This document shows positions 22,499 through 29,964 of a DNA stretch of 34,455 nt, in pieces. The notes beneath the pieces are model-generated. The model worked only from the letters and a program-made list of their open reading frames with translations, did no database searches and was not told the origin of the DNA. Source of the DNA: Mameliella sp. CS4 (GTDB taxonomy: Bacteria > Pseudomonadota > Alphaproteobacteria > Rhodobacterales > Rhodobacteraceae); the NCBI RefSeq assembly GCF_019392335.1, contig NZ_JAHXRQ010000037.1, positions 1-34,455 on the forward strand. Reading direction: 5' to 3'. Within the stretch, counting starts at the first letter, position 1. Each line of letters begins with the position of its first letter. The position numbers and the translations under genes were made by a program.

Positions 22499-23098
22499 TT
22501 ATGTTATCTCTGCCAGCGTGGCCGGCGCGCCGTCCAGCCGCAGGATACGGTCTGCCAGCCTCTCGGCCTCTGCCCGGTCGTGGGTCACGAACAGCGTCGC
22601 GGGCCGGGTCGTGGCCATCAGGGATTCGGTCAGGGCCAGCATACGCTCTGCGGTCTCGGCGTCGAGCGAGGCAAAGGGTTCATCCATGATGAGCAGGTCC
22701 GGCGGGGTGGCAAAGCCGCGCGCCAGCGCCAGCCGCCTTTGCTGGCCCAGCGAGAGCTGGCCGGGAAAGAGCGTTTCCTTGCCCGCAAGGCCGACCCGGT
22801 CCAGCGCGGCGCGCGCGCCTTCGGTCCCGAGGTCGGGATGCACCAGCGTCAGGTTCTGGATCACGTTGCGCCAGGGCAAGAGCGTGGGTTCCTGAAAGAC
22901 GACGGCCATCCGCTCGGGCCGGTCGACATGACCGGTGAAATCCTCGTCGGTGCCAGCAAGGATGCGCAGGATGGTGCTTTTGCCGATGCCCGAGGGGCCG
23001 ACCAGCGCCACGCATTCGCCCGGCGCGATGTCGAAATGCACCCGGCCCAGCACCTGCGCCTCGCCGAAATGCTTGGCCTCGATCCGGACGCGGATCAT
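22499..23098 (-). CDS. ABC transporter ATPase (SsuB/TauB-like)
   Basis: The 199-residue ATPase has Walker A Gly34-Pro-Ser-Gly-Ile-Gly-Lys-Ser-Thr42, the signature Leu-Ser-Leu-Gly-Gln (115-119) and Walker B Leu-Leu-Ile-Met-Asp-Glu (135-140). It is on the short side for the taurine/sulfonate/nitrate-type family because the C-terminal extension is missing. The frame is open far upstream, but the ATG at 23098-23096 is used because it makes the ATGA overlap with the permease stop and starts at the family N-terminus. Together with the two genes before it, it forms a complete importer. Confidence 0.92.
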   Translation of the reverse strand: MIRVRIEAKHFGEAQVLGRVHFDIAPGECVALVGPSGIGKSTILRILAGTDEDFTGHVDRPERMAVVFQEPTLLPWRNVIQNLTLVHPDLGTEGARAALDRVGLAGKETLFPGQLSLGQQRRLALARGFATPPDLLIMDEPFASLDAETAERMLALTESLMATTRPATLFVTHDRAEAERLADRILRLDGAPATLAEIT

Positions 23099-23865
23099 GC
23101 CTGCCTCCAGCGCCGGACGCGGCGTTCCCAGGGCTGCAGGACCAGCCATTCCACCAGCAGCATGACGCAGATGAAGGACAGCGCGTAGACCAGCACCATC
23201 GCCACGTCGAACAGCTGAAAATACAGGTGGATCTGAAAGCCGATGCCCGAAGACCGCCCGAGGAATTCGACCACCAGCACGATTTTCCAGATCACCGCGA
23301 TGCCCGACCGGGCGGCGGCGGTGATAAAGGGCGCCAGCTGCGGCAGCACGATATGCGCCATGCGGCGGCGCCAGCCTATCCGGTAGATGCGCGCCATGGC
23401 GTCCAGCTGCGGGTCCATCGCGCGGGCGCCTTCGCGGATCACGGTGGTGACGTTGGGGATCTTGTTCAGCGTCACCGCCACGATGGCCGCCGTCTCGGTC
23501 AGCCCGATCCAGAGGTAACAGAGCACGATCAGCACCAGCGCGGGCAGGTTGAGAAAGATCACCAGCCAAGGGTCCAGCCAGCGGTTCACCGCCTCGGACC
23601 GGCCCATGACCAGCCCCAGCGCGATGCCCAGCCCCATTGCCAGCGCAAAGGCCCAGAGCACCCGGACAACGGTCTGGCCCAGGTGATAAAGCAATTCGCC
23701 ATTGGCGAGTTCCTGGCGAAAGGGCGCCGCCAGCGCAAAGGGCGATGGCAGCACCTGCGGGTCCGCCGTCAGCCCTGCGGCCACGACCCAGAGAAGCCCC
23801 AGAAGCAGGATCGACAGGATCGTGACCGTGCGGTGCGAGGTGGCCCGCTCAGTCGAGATCCGCAA
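23095..23865 (-). CDS. ABC transporter permease (SsuC/TauC-like)
   Basis: The 256-residue protein has about six membrane helices and the cytoplasmic EAA-type loop (Glu-Gly-Ala-Arg-Ala-Met-Asp ... Ile-Val-Leu-Pro-Gln-Leu) of binding-protein-dependent importers. The start is inferred to be TTG at 23865-23863, because GGAGGG (23876-23871) lies 5 nt upstream and no ATG is available before the first helix. This overlaps the end of the binding-protein gene by 17 nt. It forms an importer with its neighbours. The substrate is unknown. Confidence 0.88.
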   Translation of the reverse strand: MRISTERATSHRTVTILSILLLGLLWVVAAGLTADPQVLPSPFALAAPFRQELANGELLYHLGQTVVRVLWAFALAMGLGIALGLVMGRSEAVNRWLDPWLVIFLNLPALVLIVLCYLWIGLTETAAIVAVTLNKIPNVTTVIREGARAMDPQLDAMARIYRIGWRRRMAHIVLPQLAPFITAAARSGIAVIWKIVLVVEFLGRSSGIGFQIHLYFQLFDVAMVLVYALSFICVMLLVEWLVLQPWERRVRRWRQA

Positions 23866-24826
23866 ACAGCCCCTCCGGCACCCTGTCCGCCTTGCCGACC
23901 AGCTCGGCGCCGCCAAGATCGGCCATGACCTGCAGCATCTTGTTCGCGGCCTCGACGTTGACCGGGCCGCGCTCGGGAATGCCGCCGATCCAGTCGGTTT
24001 TCAGGGTCTCGAACTGGGCGTCGGTCTTGGCGTTCATGCGGGGGCGGATCGCCTCCCAGGCGGCGGGGTCATTGGCCAGCAGATCCTTGGCGTCGCGGCT
24101 GGCGTCATACAGCGCCTGCGCAAGGCCCGGGTTGGCGTCGAGGAAGCTTTCCTTGAGGTAATAGCCCAGGAGCGGCGTGTTCGGGTCCAGCCCCAACGCC
24201 TTGCCCGCGGTGTCGACGGAAATCAGCTCGCGCATGCCGCTGGCCTTCATCTTGGCCAGGAAGTGCCAGAAGTTGATCGCGCCCGCGTAATCGCCGGAGA
24301 GGCCCGACTTGAAGATCAGCGGCGGCGCGCCAAAGACCTGTTCCGTCTCGGCCTTGAGGTCGAAGCCGTGTTCCTGCTGGGCATAGGCGCGCAGGATCAG
24401 CCAGGACTTGTCCAGCGGTCCGCCCGCGATGCCGATCTTGCCGCCCGCGAGGTCCGGTAGGTCCTGCGCCTCGCTGGCCTCGGGGACAAGGATGGCGCCG
24501 ACCGCGCGGCTATAGGGGATGAACACGTAATCCTTGCCCGCCGCGCGCTGGCGCGCGACCCAGATCCAGTCCGCGACGGCCATGTCGGCCTCGCCGCCCT
24601 CGACCGCGATGCGGGTGGCGCCGTTGTCGGCATAGCCCTGCACGTCCAGCGCAAAGCCATGCGCCTTGTCAAAGCCCTGTTCGGTGATGGTGGCCAGTTC
24701 CCAGTTGACGGTGCCGATTTTCAGCACCGCGGCGCGGATCGTGGGCACGTCCTGCGCCAGGGCCGGCGCAGCGAGTGTGAGCGCGGTGGCGGCAATGGCC
24801 CCGATACGGCTGAAGACGGTCAGCAT
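23849..24826 (-). CDS. ABC transporter substrate-binding protein, NMT1/SsuA-like
   Basis: The 325-residue exported protein has a signal peptide ending Ala-Leu-Ala-Gln (residue 25) and the two-lobed fold pattern of the NitT/TauT/SsuA binding proteins, with Gly-Gly-Glu-Ala-Asp-Met-Ala-Val-Ala-Asp near residue 75. The strong GGGGAGGAAAG ribosome site just before the ATG suggests high expression. A stem-loop (24846-24865) lies immediately upstream. Relatives of this type bind small organic anions or thiamine precursors. In this setting a chelated metal or a cofactor-related ligand is possible but unproven. Confidence 0.9.
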   Translation of the reverse strand: MLTVFSRIGAIAATALTLAAPALAQDVPTIRAAVLKIGTVNWELATITEQGFDKAHGFALDVQGYADNGATRIAVEGGEADMAVADWIWVARQRAAGKDYVFIPYSRAVGAILVPEASEAQDLPDLAGGKIGIAGGPLDKSWLILRAYAQQEHGFDLKAETEQVFGAPPLIFKSGLSGDYAGAINFWHFLAKMKASGMRELISVDTAGKALGLDPNTPLLGYYLKESFLDANPGLAQALYDASRDAKDLLANDPAAWEAIRPRMNAKTDAQFETLKTDWIGGIPERGPVNVEAANKMLQVMADLGGAELVGKADRVPEGLFADLD

Positions 24827-24845
24827 GATCTTTCCTCCCCTGTCT

Positions 24846-24865
24846 GCCGGGCCTCTCGGCCCGGC
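24846..24865 (-). promoter_or_regulatory. Perfect stem-loop before the binding-protein gene
   Basis: GCCGGGCC (24846-24853) and GGCCCGGC (24858-24865) form an 8-bp stem with a 4-nt loop. On the minus strand it lies between the PepSY-like gene and the binding-protein gene, 20 nt before its ATG, with no U-tract. It may protect a processed downstream mRNA and raise binding-protein levels. Confidence 0.5.
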
Positions 24866-24931
24866 TCTCCTGTGTCGACCCTAGTCTGCCGCAGGCGGTG
24901 CGGCGACTGGTCCAAAGGTCGTGTTTGCGCG

Positions 24932-25186
24932 CTACTCCGCGCGGCGACCGATCTCGTTCAGCTCGGCGTCAAGCTCGATGTCGAACTGGTTGCCGCCCTT
25001 GCAGATCACGTCGTCGAGTTCATAGCCGCCGTCGTCCATCTCGATGTCGTCCGGGTCCATCTGGCATTCCATCTCGGCCAGCAGGGCCTCGATTTTCGCG
25101 ATGGTTTCGGCATCCGGGCGGTCGTCATCGGCCAGCGCGGGCGCGGCAAGGCCAAGGGTGCAGGCAAGGGCAAGTGCGTATTTCAT
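24932..25186 (-). CDS. Small acidic exported PepSY-like protein
   Basis: The 84-residue product has a signal peptide (about 19 residues, ending Pro-Ala-Leu-Ala) and a very acidic mature part. Acidic residues (Asp and Glu) make up about two fifths of the 65 mature residues. The pattern Gly-Gly-Tyr-Glu-Leu-Asp-Asp followed by Gly-Asn-Gln-Phe-Asp-Ile-Glu-Leu-Asp resembles a single PepSY unit. Two cysteines may form a disulfide. Lanpepsy of Methylobacillus is a periplasmic PepSY protein that binds lanthanides, so a lanthanide-binding role is attractive here. No canonical EF-hand loop is present. It lies in the transporter operon between the cupredoxin-like gene and the binding-protein gene. Confidence 0.8.
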   Translation of the reverse strand: MKYALALACTLGLAAPALADDDRPDAETIAKIEALLAEMECQMDPDDIEMDDGGYELDDVICKGGNQFDIELDAELNEIGRRAE

Positions 25187-25205
25187 CTCTCGTTACTCCG
25201 TCGTG

Positions 25206-25649
25206 TTACTGGATGTTGAAGGTGACGCGCTGGGTCTCTCCGGTGGTGCCGGGGATGCGCACGACATGGCGGCCGGGCTTGATCGCGATAAAGGACAGGG
25301 TGACCGTCCCGGCCTTGTCGAACTCGATGGAATCGATTGCCATCGGGCGGATCTCGATCTTGTTGATGACAATCTCGTTCATCCAGATCGACCGGAAAAA
25401 GCTGGGCCCCTCGATCGCCAGTTCGGCGGACCCGTCGGCGACAATCTCCAGCTCGTAATAGGCGCCCGATTGCAGGACCATGTCCTCGCCCAGCGGTTCG
25501 CCAGAGGAGAGCGTCAGGCGGATCGGGTCCTCGGCGCGGTTGCAGGCGGCCAGCAGCCCGGCAAAGCCGAAATCGTCACAAAGCGGCGCGGCGACGGCGG
25601 GGGTGGCCAGGGCAGAGGCCAGAAGGCTGGCGGCAAAGAGGGGTTTCAT
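25206..25649 (-). CDS. Exported cupredoxin-like protein of unknown function
   Basis: The 147-residue product has a signal peptide (about 20 residues) and a mature domain rich in beta strands. It ends in a strand-turn-strand pattern (Val-Thr-Leu-Ser-Phe-Ile-Ala-Ile-Lys-Pro-Gly-Arg-His-Val-Val) resembling cupredoxins. Typical copper ligands (His, Cys and Met in the last loop) are not all visible, so it probably does not bind copper in the usual way. Two cysteines near the mature N-terminus may pair. It has an AGGAG site before its ATG and lies 15 bp after the beta-propeller gene. Fold assignment is by eye. Confidence 0.7.
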   Translation of the reverse strand: MKPLFAASLLASALATPAVAAPLCDDFGFAGLLAACNRAEDPIRLTLSSGEPLGEDMVLQSGAYYELEIVADGSAELAIEGPSFFRSIWMNEIVINKIEIRPMAIDSIEFDKAGTVTLSFIAIKPGRHVVRIPGTTGETQRVTFNIQ

Positions 25650-25664
25650 GGGATCTCCTGTTGC

Positions 25665-26651
25665 TTAATTCGGGGTGACGACAACGCCCCAGGGCTGTTG
25701 TCCGACCTGGACCGACTTGATCGCCTTTTCGGCCTTCACGTCGATCACGGTGATGTCGTTGGAATTGCCGTTGGTGGTCAGCAGGTATTTTTCGTCCGGC
25801 GTAAAGGCCAGCTGCCAGACCCGCTGGCCGACAATGATATAGTCGAGCACCTCCAGGCTCTCTCCGTCGATTACCGCGACGCGGTTGGCCGGGCCCAGTG
25901 CGACGAAGATACGATTGCCATCCTGCGTGACCTTGACCCCGACCGGTTGCAGCCACTCGGGCAGGACGCCGGGCACCTCGAATTCGATCTTGGTCACCAG
26001 CGTCGGCGCGCCGTCGGGGGCGATGTCCATCACGCTGACCGTGCCGCCGATTTCCGACGAGACAAACAGACGTTTGCCATCCGCCGTGTACTGGGCGTAG
26101 CGCGGGCGCTGATCGACCAGCACGTTATGTTTGATCTTGTAATCGCTGGTGTCGATGAAATGGGCCATGTTGGTGGTCTCGGAGGTGTTGACCACCCATT
26201 TCTCATCCGGGCTGATGCCCATGCCCTCGGGTTCCACGCCCACGGGCACCTCTGCCAGCACCACGCCCTGTTCCGTGTCGGTCACGGTCACCAGGTTGTC
26301 ATCCTCGTTGGCGATATACAGATGCTTGCCGTCGCTGCTGATGACGAACAGTTCGGGGTCGGGGCCAGAGGGCAGCGTGCCGATCTCTTTATAGGTCTCG
26401 GTGTCAAAGACCCGCACCAGGTTGTCGTCCGAGGCGCAGACATAGAGTTTCGTCCCGTCCGGGCTGATGGTGATGCCGCGCGGGCGGTTGCCGCCGGGAA
26501 ACTCGGTGATGACCTCCCATGTGTCGGTGTCGACCACGGTGATCGTGTTGCCCCGCTCGTTCGAGACGAAAGCCTTGTTGGCCAACGCGGGCGTCGCCGC
26601 CAGCAGAGCGAGGGCCAGGGTAAGGGGGCGGGAAACAGAACGCATTTTCAT
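25665..26651 (-). CDS. YVTN beta-propeller protein, PQQ-catabolism-associated
   Basis: The 328-residue exported protein has a signal peptide (about 24 residues, ending Ala-Leu-Ala-Asn) and about seven propeller blades. Blade repeats contain Ile-Thr-Val-Val-Asp-Thr, Ser-Pro-Asp-Gly-Thr-Lys-Leu-Tyr-Val and similar strings. It matches the beta-propeller family that accompanies PQQ alcohol oxidation gene sets. The first ATG (26651-26649) is used, with CGGAG upstream. It follows the binding-protein gene by 14 bp. A second, shorter propeller protein is encoded at 29028. Such proteins may bind a partner or a metal complex; the exact role is unknown. Confidence 0.9.
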   Translation of the reverse strand: MKMRSVSRPLTLALALLAATPALANKAFVSNERGNTITVVDTDTWEVITEFPGGNRPRGITISPDGTKLYVCASDDNLVRVFDTETYKEIGTLPSGPDPELFVISSDGKHLYIANEDDNLVTVTDTEQGVVLAEVPVGVEPEGMGISPDEKWVVNTSETTNMAHFIDTSDYKIKHNVLVDQRPRYAQYTADGKRLFVSSEIGGTVSVMDIAPDGAPTLVTKIEFEVPGVLPEWLQPVGVKVTQDGNRIFVALGPANRVAVIDGESLEVLDYIIVGQRVWQLAFTPDEKYLLTTNGNSNDITVIDVKAEKAIKSVQVGQQPWGVVVTPN

Positions 26652-26665
26652 GACGGAAACTCCGG

Positions 26666-27853
26666 TCAGTTGAAGGCCGAACAGGCAGATTCGGGCCGGT
26701 CCAGCCCAAGCGTGTCCAGCGGAGAGACCCGGTGCAGGAACCCGTCCTGCGGGCTGACGCTGACGGTGATCATGCCGTCGTACAGAAGGATCGGCTGGCG
26801 CAACTGGCCGTTCCAGTTGCGGAACGTCACCTTTTGCCCCTTGAAGGCCGCCAGCTCGAAATCATCCGACAGGGCATAATCGCGGAGGGCCATTGCATCG
26901 TCGGTGCTGGCCCGTGTCACCGCCTCGCCCACCACGCGCAGCGCCAGCCAGACGTTGTAATCCTCCGGTTTGACATAGCGCCCGGTGAGCGCCTCGAACC
27001 GGGTCTGGAACTGGGTCGCGCCCCAGGCCTCATGCGCGGCGTGAAAGGTCGTCGGCCACAGACCGGCAGAGCCCATGACGGGCCGGGGCGACCAGTGGTG
27101 ATAGCCCAGGTAACGCGCGAAATAATCACTCGCATCGGCGGCAATCAGCAGGTCGTGCCCCTCGGCGCCTTGGGTGAAGACCGGCAGTTGCCGCTGTACC
27201 AGCACATGCCCGGAATCGGTGCGCCGCGCGCCGCCGGTGTCCTCGAATGTCTTTTCGTCGGTGATCTTGGCGCCGAACTTGCGCGCCGCCTTGCGATAGG
27301 CCTCGGCCAGTTCGATGTCCGCCGGGTTGGACCCGGAGACCAGGAACCAGCGTTTCCACTGTTTCCAGACCGCGAATTGCGCCACCGCGTCGGCCATCAT
27401 CGCGTTGGACGGCGCGATGTGCAGCAGGTTGCCCCGGCACTCCTCGTCGCGCAGCGCCACGCCCGGCGCGCTTGCGTTCAGCACCAGCGCCCCCGCCTCT
27501 GCCGCGCGGTCGGCCAGCCGCAGCAGATCCGCATCCCGCGCCAGCACCACGATCAGGCTGATCCCCTGCCCCAGGATCTCGTCCAGCGCCGCATCGGCGC
27601 CCTCCGGGGCGGTGGCCTTGTGGATCGTCTCGTAGGTGTGGCCCAGGAACCGGCCCGTGGTGCCATTGTCCTCATCCGCCAGCATGGCCCCGGCAAAGCC
27701 CAGGTCCTCGGCCCGCAGGTCATAGCGCGAGATCGGCAAGAGCGTCTCGTAATCCACCCGCAGCACCGCCGCGCGCAGGTCCAGCGCCAGCGCGCCAGAG
27801 GCCCCCAGCACGGCAAGAACAGCCGCCAGAAGCGGCATCAGAACATATCGCAC
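26666..27853 (-). CDS. ABC transporter substrate-binding protein, PQQ-catabolism-associated (LutA-like)
   Basis: The 395-residue exported protein has a signal peptide ending near Ala-Leu-Ala-Leu and the layout of the branched-chain amino-acid-type binding-protein superfamily. It matches the PQQ-associated binding-protein family that co-occurs with the propeller, ATPase and ABC-2 permease encoded downstream. Start codon GTG at 27853-27851 is chosen because GGAGG is 5 nt in front of it; the next ATG is five codons later. It is the first gene of the nine-gene operon ending at 20960. In Methylorubrum, members of this set are needed for lanthanide transport, so that role is inferred. Confidence 0.88.
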   Translation of the reverse strand: MRYVLMPLLAAVLAVLGASGALALDLRAAVLRVDYETLLPISRYDLRAEDLGFAGAMLADEDNGTTGRFLGHTYETIHKATAPEGADAALDEILGQGISLIVVLARDADLLRLADRAAEAGALVLNASAPGVALRDEECRGNLLHIAPSNAMMADAVAQFAVWKQWKRWFLVSGSNPADIELAEAYRKAARKFGAKITDEKTFEDTGGARRTDSGHVLVQRQLPVFTQGAEGHDLLIAADASDYFARYLGYHHWSPRPVMGSAGLWPTTFHAAHEAWGATQFQTRFEALTGRYVKPEDYNVWLALRVVGEAVTRASTDDAMALRDYALSDDFELAAFKGQKVTFRNWNGQLRQPILLYDGMITVSVSPQDGFLHRVSPLDTLGLDRPESACSAFN

Positions 27854-28010
27854 TTTCTCCTCCCTTCGGCCCGTTCTTTCGGTTGCGGGCGCTGTGCCGG
27901 AGCCTTCCAGATCGCCGCTGATCCGGCGACCGATACCTTTGGCGCGGTTGTATACCAAAGCCTACCAACTACACTTTGTCGCACTATTCTTATTTTCTAA
28001 GAACGGTGCC
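27854..28010. promoter_or_regulatory. Divergent promoter region of the transporter operon and the DUF3280 operon
   Basis: The gap holds GTATACC (27950-27956), a 19-nt spacer, then TTGTCGCA (27976-27983), matching the flhA upstream region in both elements and spacing. It also holds the 19-bp inverted-repeat string (27986-28004) shared with the pqqA region. TTGTCG (27976-27981) and TAAGAA (27998-28003), 16 bp apart, could be a -35/-10 pair. The predicted start is then at or next to the ATG at 28011. Confidence 0.55.
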
Positions 28011-28499
28011 ATGCGACTGATAACGCTAATTTTTCTTCTGATGACCGCCGGGGCCGCCACCGCAGGGGAAAAGGTGGCTTTCTTCGGGCTGACCCTGCTG
28101 GACACCTCTTTGCAAACGGCAGAGACCGGCGACCACGGAGAGCGCGCGCGCCTTGCCATGCTGGAGCAGATGGTGCGCGAGAGATTCGCCGAGGAAGGCT
28201 ATGAACTGCTTGACCTGGCCCCGGTTCAGGACAGCCTCGACCGGATCGTGAACCCGGCCAAATGTTACGGCTGCGACACCCGGATGGCCACGAAACTGGG
28301 CGCCGATTACGCGCTGGTGGGCGAGGTGCAGAAGGTCTCGAACCTGATCCTGTCGATGAACCTGCAGATGCGCGACGCCACCACGGGCAAGATGGTCAAG
28401 GGCCGCGTCGTCGACTTTCGCGGCAACACCGATCAGTCCTGGAGCCGCGCCATGCGCTACATCCTGAAGACCGCGTTTTTCATTAGGGAGGAAAAATGA
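28011..28499 (+). CDS. Exported DUF3280/DUF2380-like protein
   Basis: The 162-residue product has a signal peptide (Met-Arg-Leu-Ile-Thr ... Ala-Thr-Ala-Gly, about 18 residues). Its mature domain contains Cys85-x-x-Cys88 and the segment Lys-Leu-Gly-Ala-Asp-Tyr-Ala-Leu-Val-Gly-Glu-Val, as in DUF3280-type proteins that accompany methanol oxidation genes. The ATG at 28011 is fixed by the signal peptide, yet no ribosome site lies before it. A leaderless mRNA is possible. The stop overlaps the next gene as ATGA (28496-28499). It is the first of four plus-strand exported-protein genes. Confidence 0.8.
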   Translation: MRLITLIFLLMTAGAATAGEKVAFFGLTLLDTSLQTAETGDHGERARLAMLEQMVRERFAEEGYELLDLAPVQDSLDRIVNPAKCYGCDTRMATKLGADYALVGEVQKVSNLILSMNLQMRDATTGKMVKGRVVDFRGNTDQSWSRAMRYILKTAFFIREEK

Positions 28500-29044
28500 A
28501 ACGACGTCTGTTCCTTGTGGCCTGTGCCGCGATCATGGCGCCCGGCCTTGCGCTGGCGCATGGGCCGACCCGGCAAAAGATCACCGTGACGACCGAGGTC
28601 GCCGCCCCCCCGGCAGAGGTCTGGGCCGCGATCGGCAATTTCCAGGACATGAGCTGGCACCCGGCGGTGGCGTCCCAATCCGGCGAGGGAGGCAACGCGA
28701 TCGACGCCACCCGGCAGCTTTACCTGTCTGACCAGGGCGCCGAGGGGCCGATGATCTCGGAGATCCTGTATAAATTCAGCGACGAGAAGATGAGCTATTC
28801 CTACCGCATCACCGACGTTGCGGTCGAGGTGCTGCCCGTCACCAATTATTCCAGCCACCTGACGGTCAAGCCGCTCGACGGCGGTGGCTCTCTGGTGGAA
28901 TGGCGCGGCGCCTTTTACCGCGGCTACCCGAACAACGACCCGCCCGAGGAATTGAACGACGCGGCCGCCATCGCGGCGGTCACGGCTGTCTACCAGGCCG
29001 GGCTTGATGCGCTGGTGGAACGGTTCGGTGCGCCCGGTTCGTAA
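28496..29044 (+). CDS. Exported SRPBCC-fold protein, MxaD-like
   Basis: The 182-residue product has a signal peptide (about 21 residues) and a START/Bet v1-type (SRPBCC) domain: Ala-Pro-Pro-Ala-Glu-Val-Trp-Ala-Ala-Ile-Gly-Asn-Phe near the start and a long C-terminal helix with Tyr-Gln-Ala-Gly-Leu-Asp-Ala-Leu. MxaD of Methylorubrum is a periplasmic protein of this type that aids electron transfer from methanol dehydrogenase to its cytochrome. A similar helper role for XoxF and XoxG is likely. A GGGAGGA site (28487-28493) precedes the ATG. Confidence 0.88.
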   Translation: MKRRLFLVACAAIMAPGLALAHGPTRQKITVTTEVAAPPAEVWAAIGNFQDMSWHPAVASQSGEGGNAIDATRQLYLSDQGAEGPMISEILYKFSDEKMSYSYRITDVAVEVLPVTNYSSHLTVKPLDGGGSLVEWRGAFYRGYPNNDPPEELNDAAAIAAVTAVYQAGLDALVERFGAPGS

Positions 29045-29963
29045 CCTTGTCCTGGCCCTGCTGTTGCTGGCGGGGCCGGCCCTGGCCGACACGGCCTATG
29101 TCACCTGCCAGAACGGCGAGGTGCTGAGCGTCCTCGACCTCGACAGGGGCGAGGAACGCGCCCGCTGGCCCCTGCCCGGCAAACCCGCTGGCATCGCCGT
29201 GGGCGCGGGCGCGGTCTTTACCGTTTCCCCCGATGACAAGACGGTGCGCCGCCTCTCGCCCGACACGGGCGAGGTCCTGTCCCGCGTCACGCTGGACGGC
29301 GGTCCCATCGGCGCGGCGCTGGACGCGGGGCGCGACCGGCTGTTCGTCTCGGACTGGTACAATGCCCGGGTCTGGGTGCTGGACAGCGCCACACTGACCG
29401 TCACAGCCGAGCTGACCACAGGCGCCGCCCCCGCAGGGTTGGCGATCTCGCCTGACGGTGCCATTCTGGCCTCTGCCGACCGCGACGCCGACCAGGTGTC
29501 GCTCTTCGATGCGGAAACGCTGGAACTGCGGGCGCGTGTCCCCGTGGGCATCCGCCCCTTCGGGTTGCGCTTTGCCCCGGACGGGCGGCTGTTTGTCGGC
29601 AATGTCGGCAGCGACGACGTGACCGTGATCGACCCGGCGCAGGCCGAGGTGCTGGCCACCCTCCCCGTTGGCGCCCGCCCCTATGGCGTCGCCTTTGCGC
29701 AGGGCCGCGCCTTTGTCACCAATCAATACGCCGACACGGTCAGCGTGATCGCGCTGGACACGCTGGCGCCCGCCGGGCTGATCGAGGTGGGCGAATACCC
29801 CGAGGGCATTGACACGACGAAGGACGGCCAGCGTATCCTCGTCGCCAATTGGTTCGAGAACACGGTCAGCGTGATCGACGCCACGACGCTCAAACTGATT
29901 GCCGAGATCGACACGGGCGACGGCCCGCGCGCCTTTGGTGAATTTGTCATGACGGAGGATTGA
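29028..29963 (+). CDS. Second YVTN beta-propeller protein
   Basis: The product is about 311 residues: a signal peptide followed by repeated blades with Val-Gly-Ala-Arg-Pro-Tyr-Gly-Val, Ser-Val-Ile-Asp-Ala-Thr and similar strings, giving a seven-bladed propeller. The start is uncertain. GTG at 29028 gives a short basic n-region and a GGTGG site at about 29014-29018. ATG at 29007 is the alternative. Either start overlaps the end of the MxaD-like gene. It is a paralogue-like companion of the propeller at 25665 but diverged well beyond recent duplication. One cysteine (in Thr-Cys-Gln-Asn-Gly) lies just after the signal peptide. Role unknown. Confidence 0.88.
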   Translation: MRPVRNLVLALLLLAGPALADTAYVTCQNGEVLSVLDLDRGEERARWPLPGKPAGIAVGAGAVFTVSPDDKTVRRLSPDTGEVLSRVTLDGGPIGAALDAGRDRLFVSDWYNARVWVLDSATLTVTAELTTGAAPAGLAISPDGAILASADRDADQVSLFDAETLELRARVPVGIRPFGLRFAPDGRLFVGNVGSDDVTVIDPAQAEVLATLPVGARPYGVAFAQGRAFVTNQYADTVSVIALDTLAPAGLIEVGEYPEGIDTTKDGQRILVANWFENTVSVIDATTLKLIAEIDTGDGPRAFGEFVMTED

Positions 29964-29964
29964 G

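Noticed and set aside
24932..25186. A lanmodulin-type EF-hand protein
   Set aside because: The acidic stretch does not follow the EF-hand spacing (no Asp-x-Asp-x-Asp-Gly followed by a Glu at position 12).
25206..25649. A copper-binding cupredoxin
   Set aside because: The fold pattern is similar but the usual His/Cys/Met ligand loop near the C-terminus is not visible.
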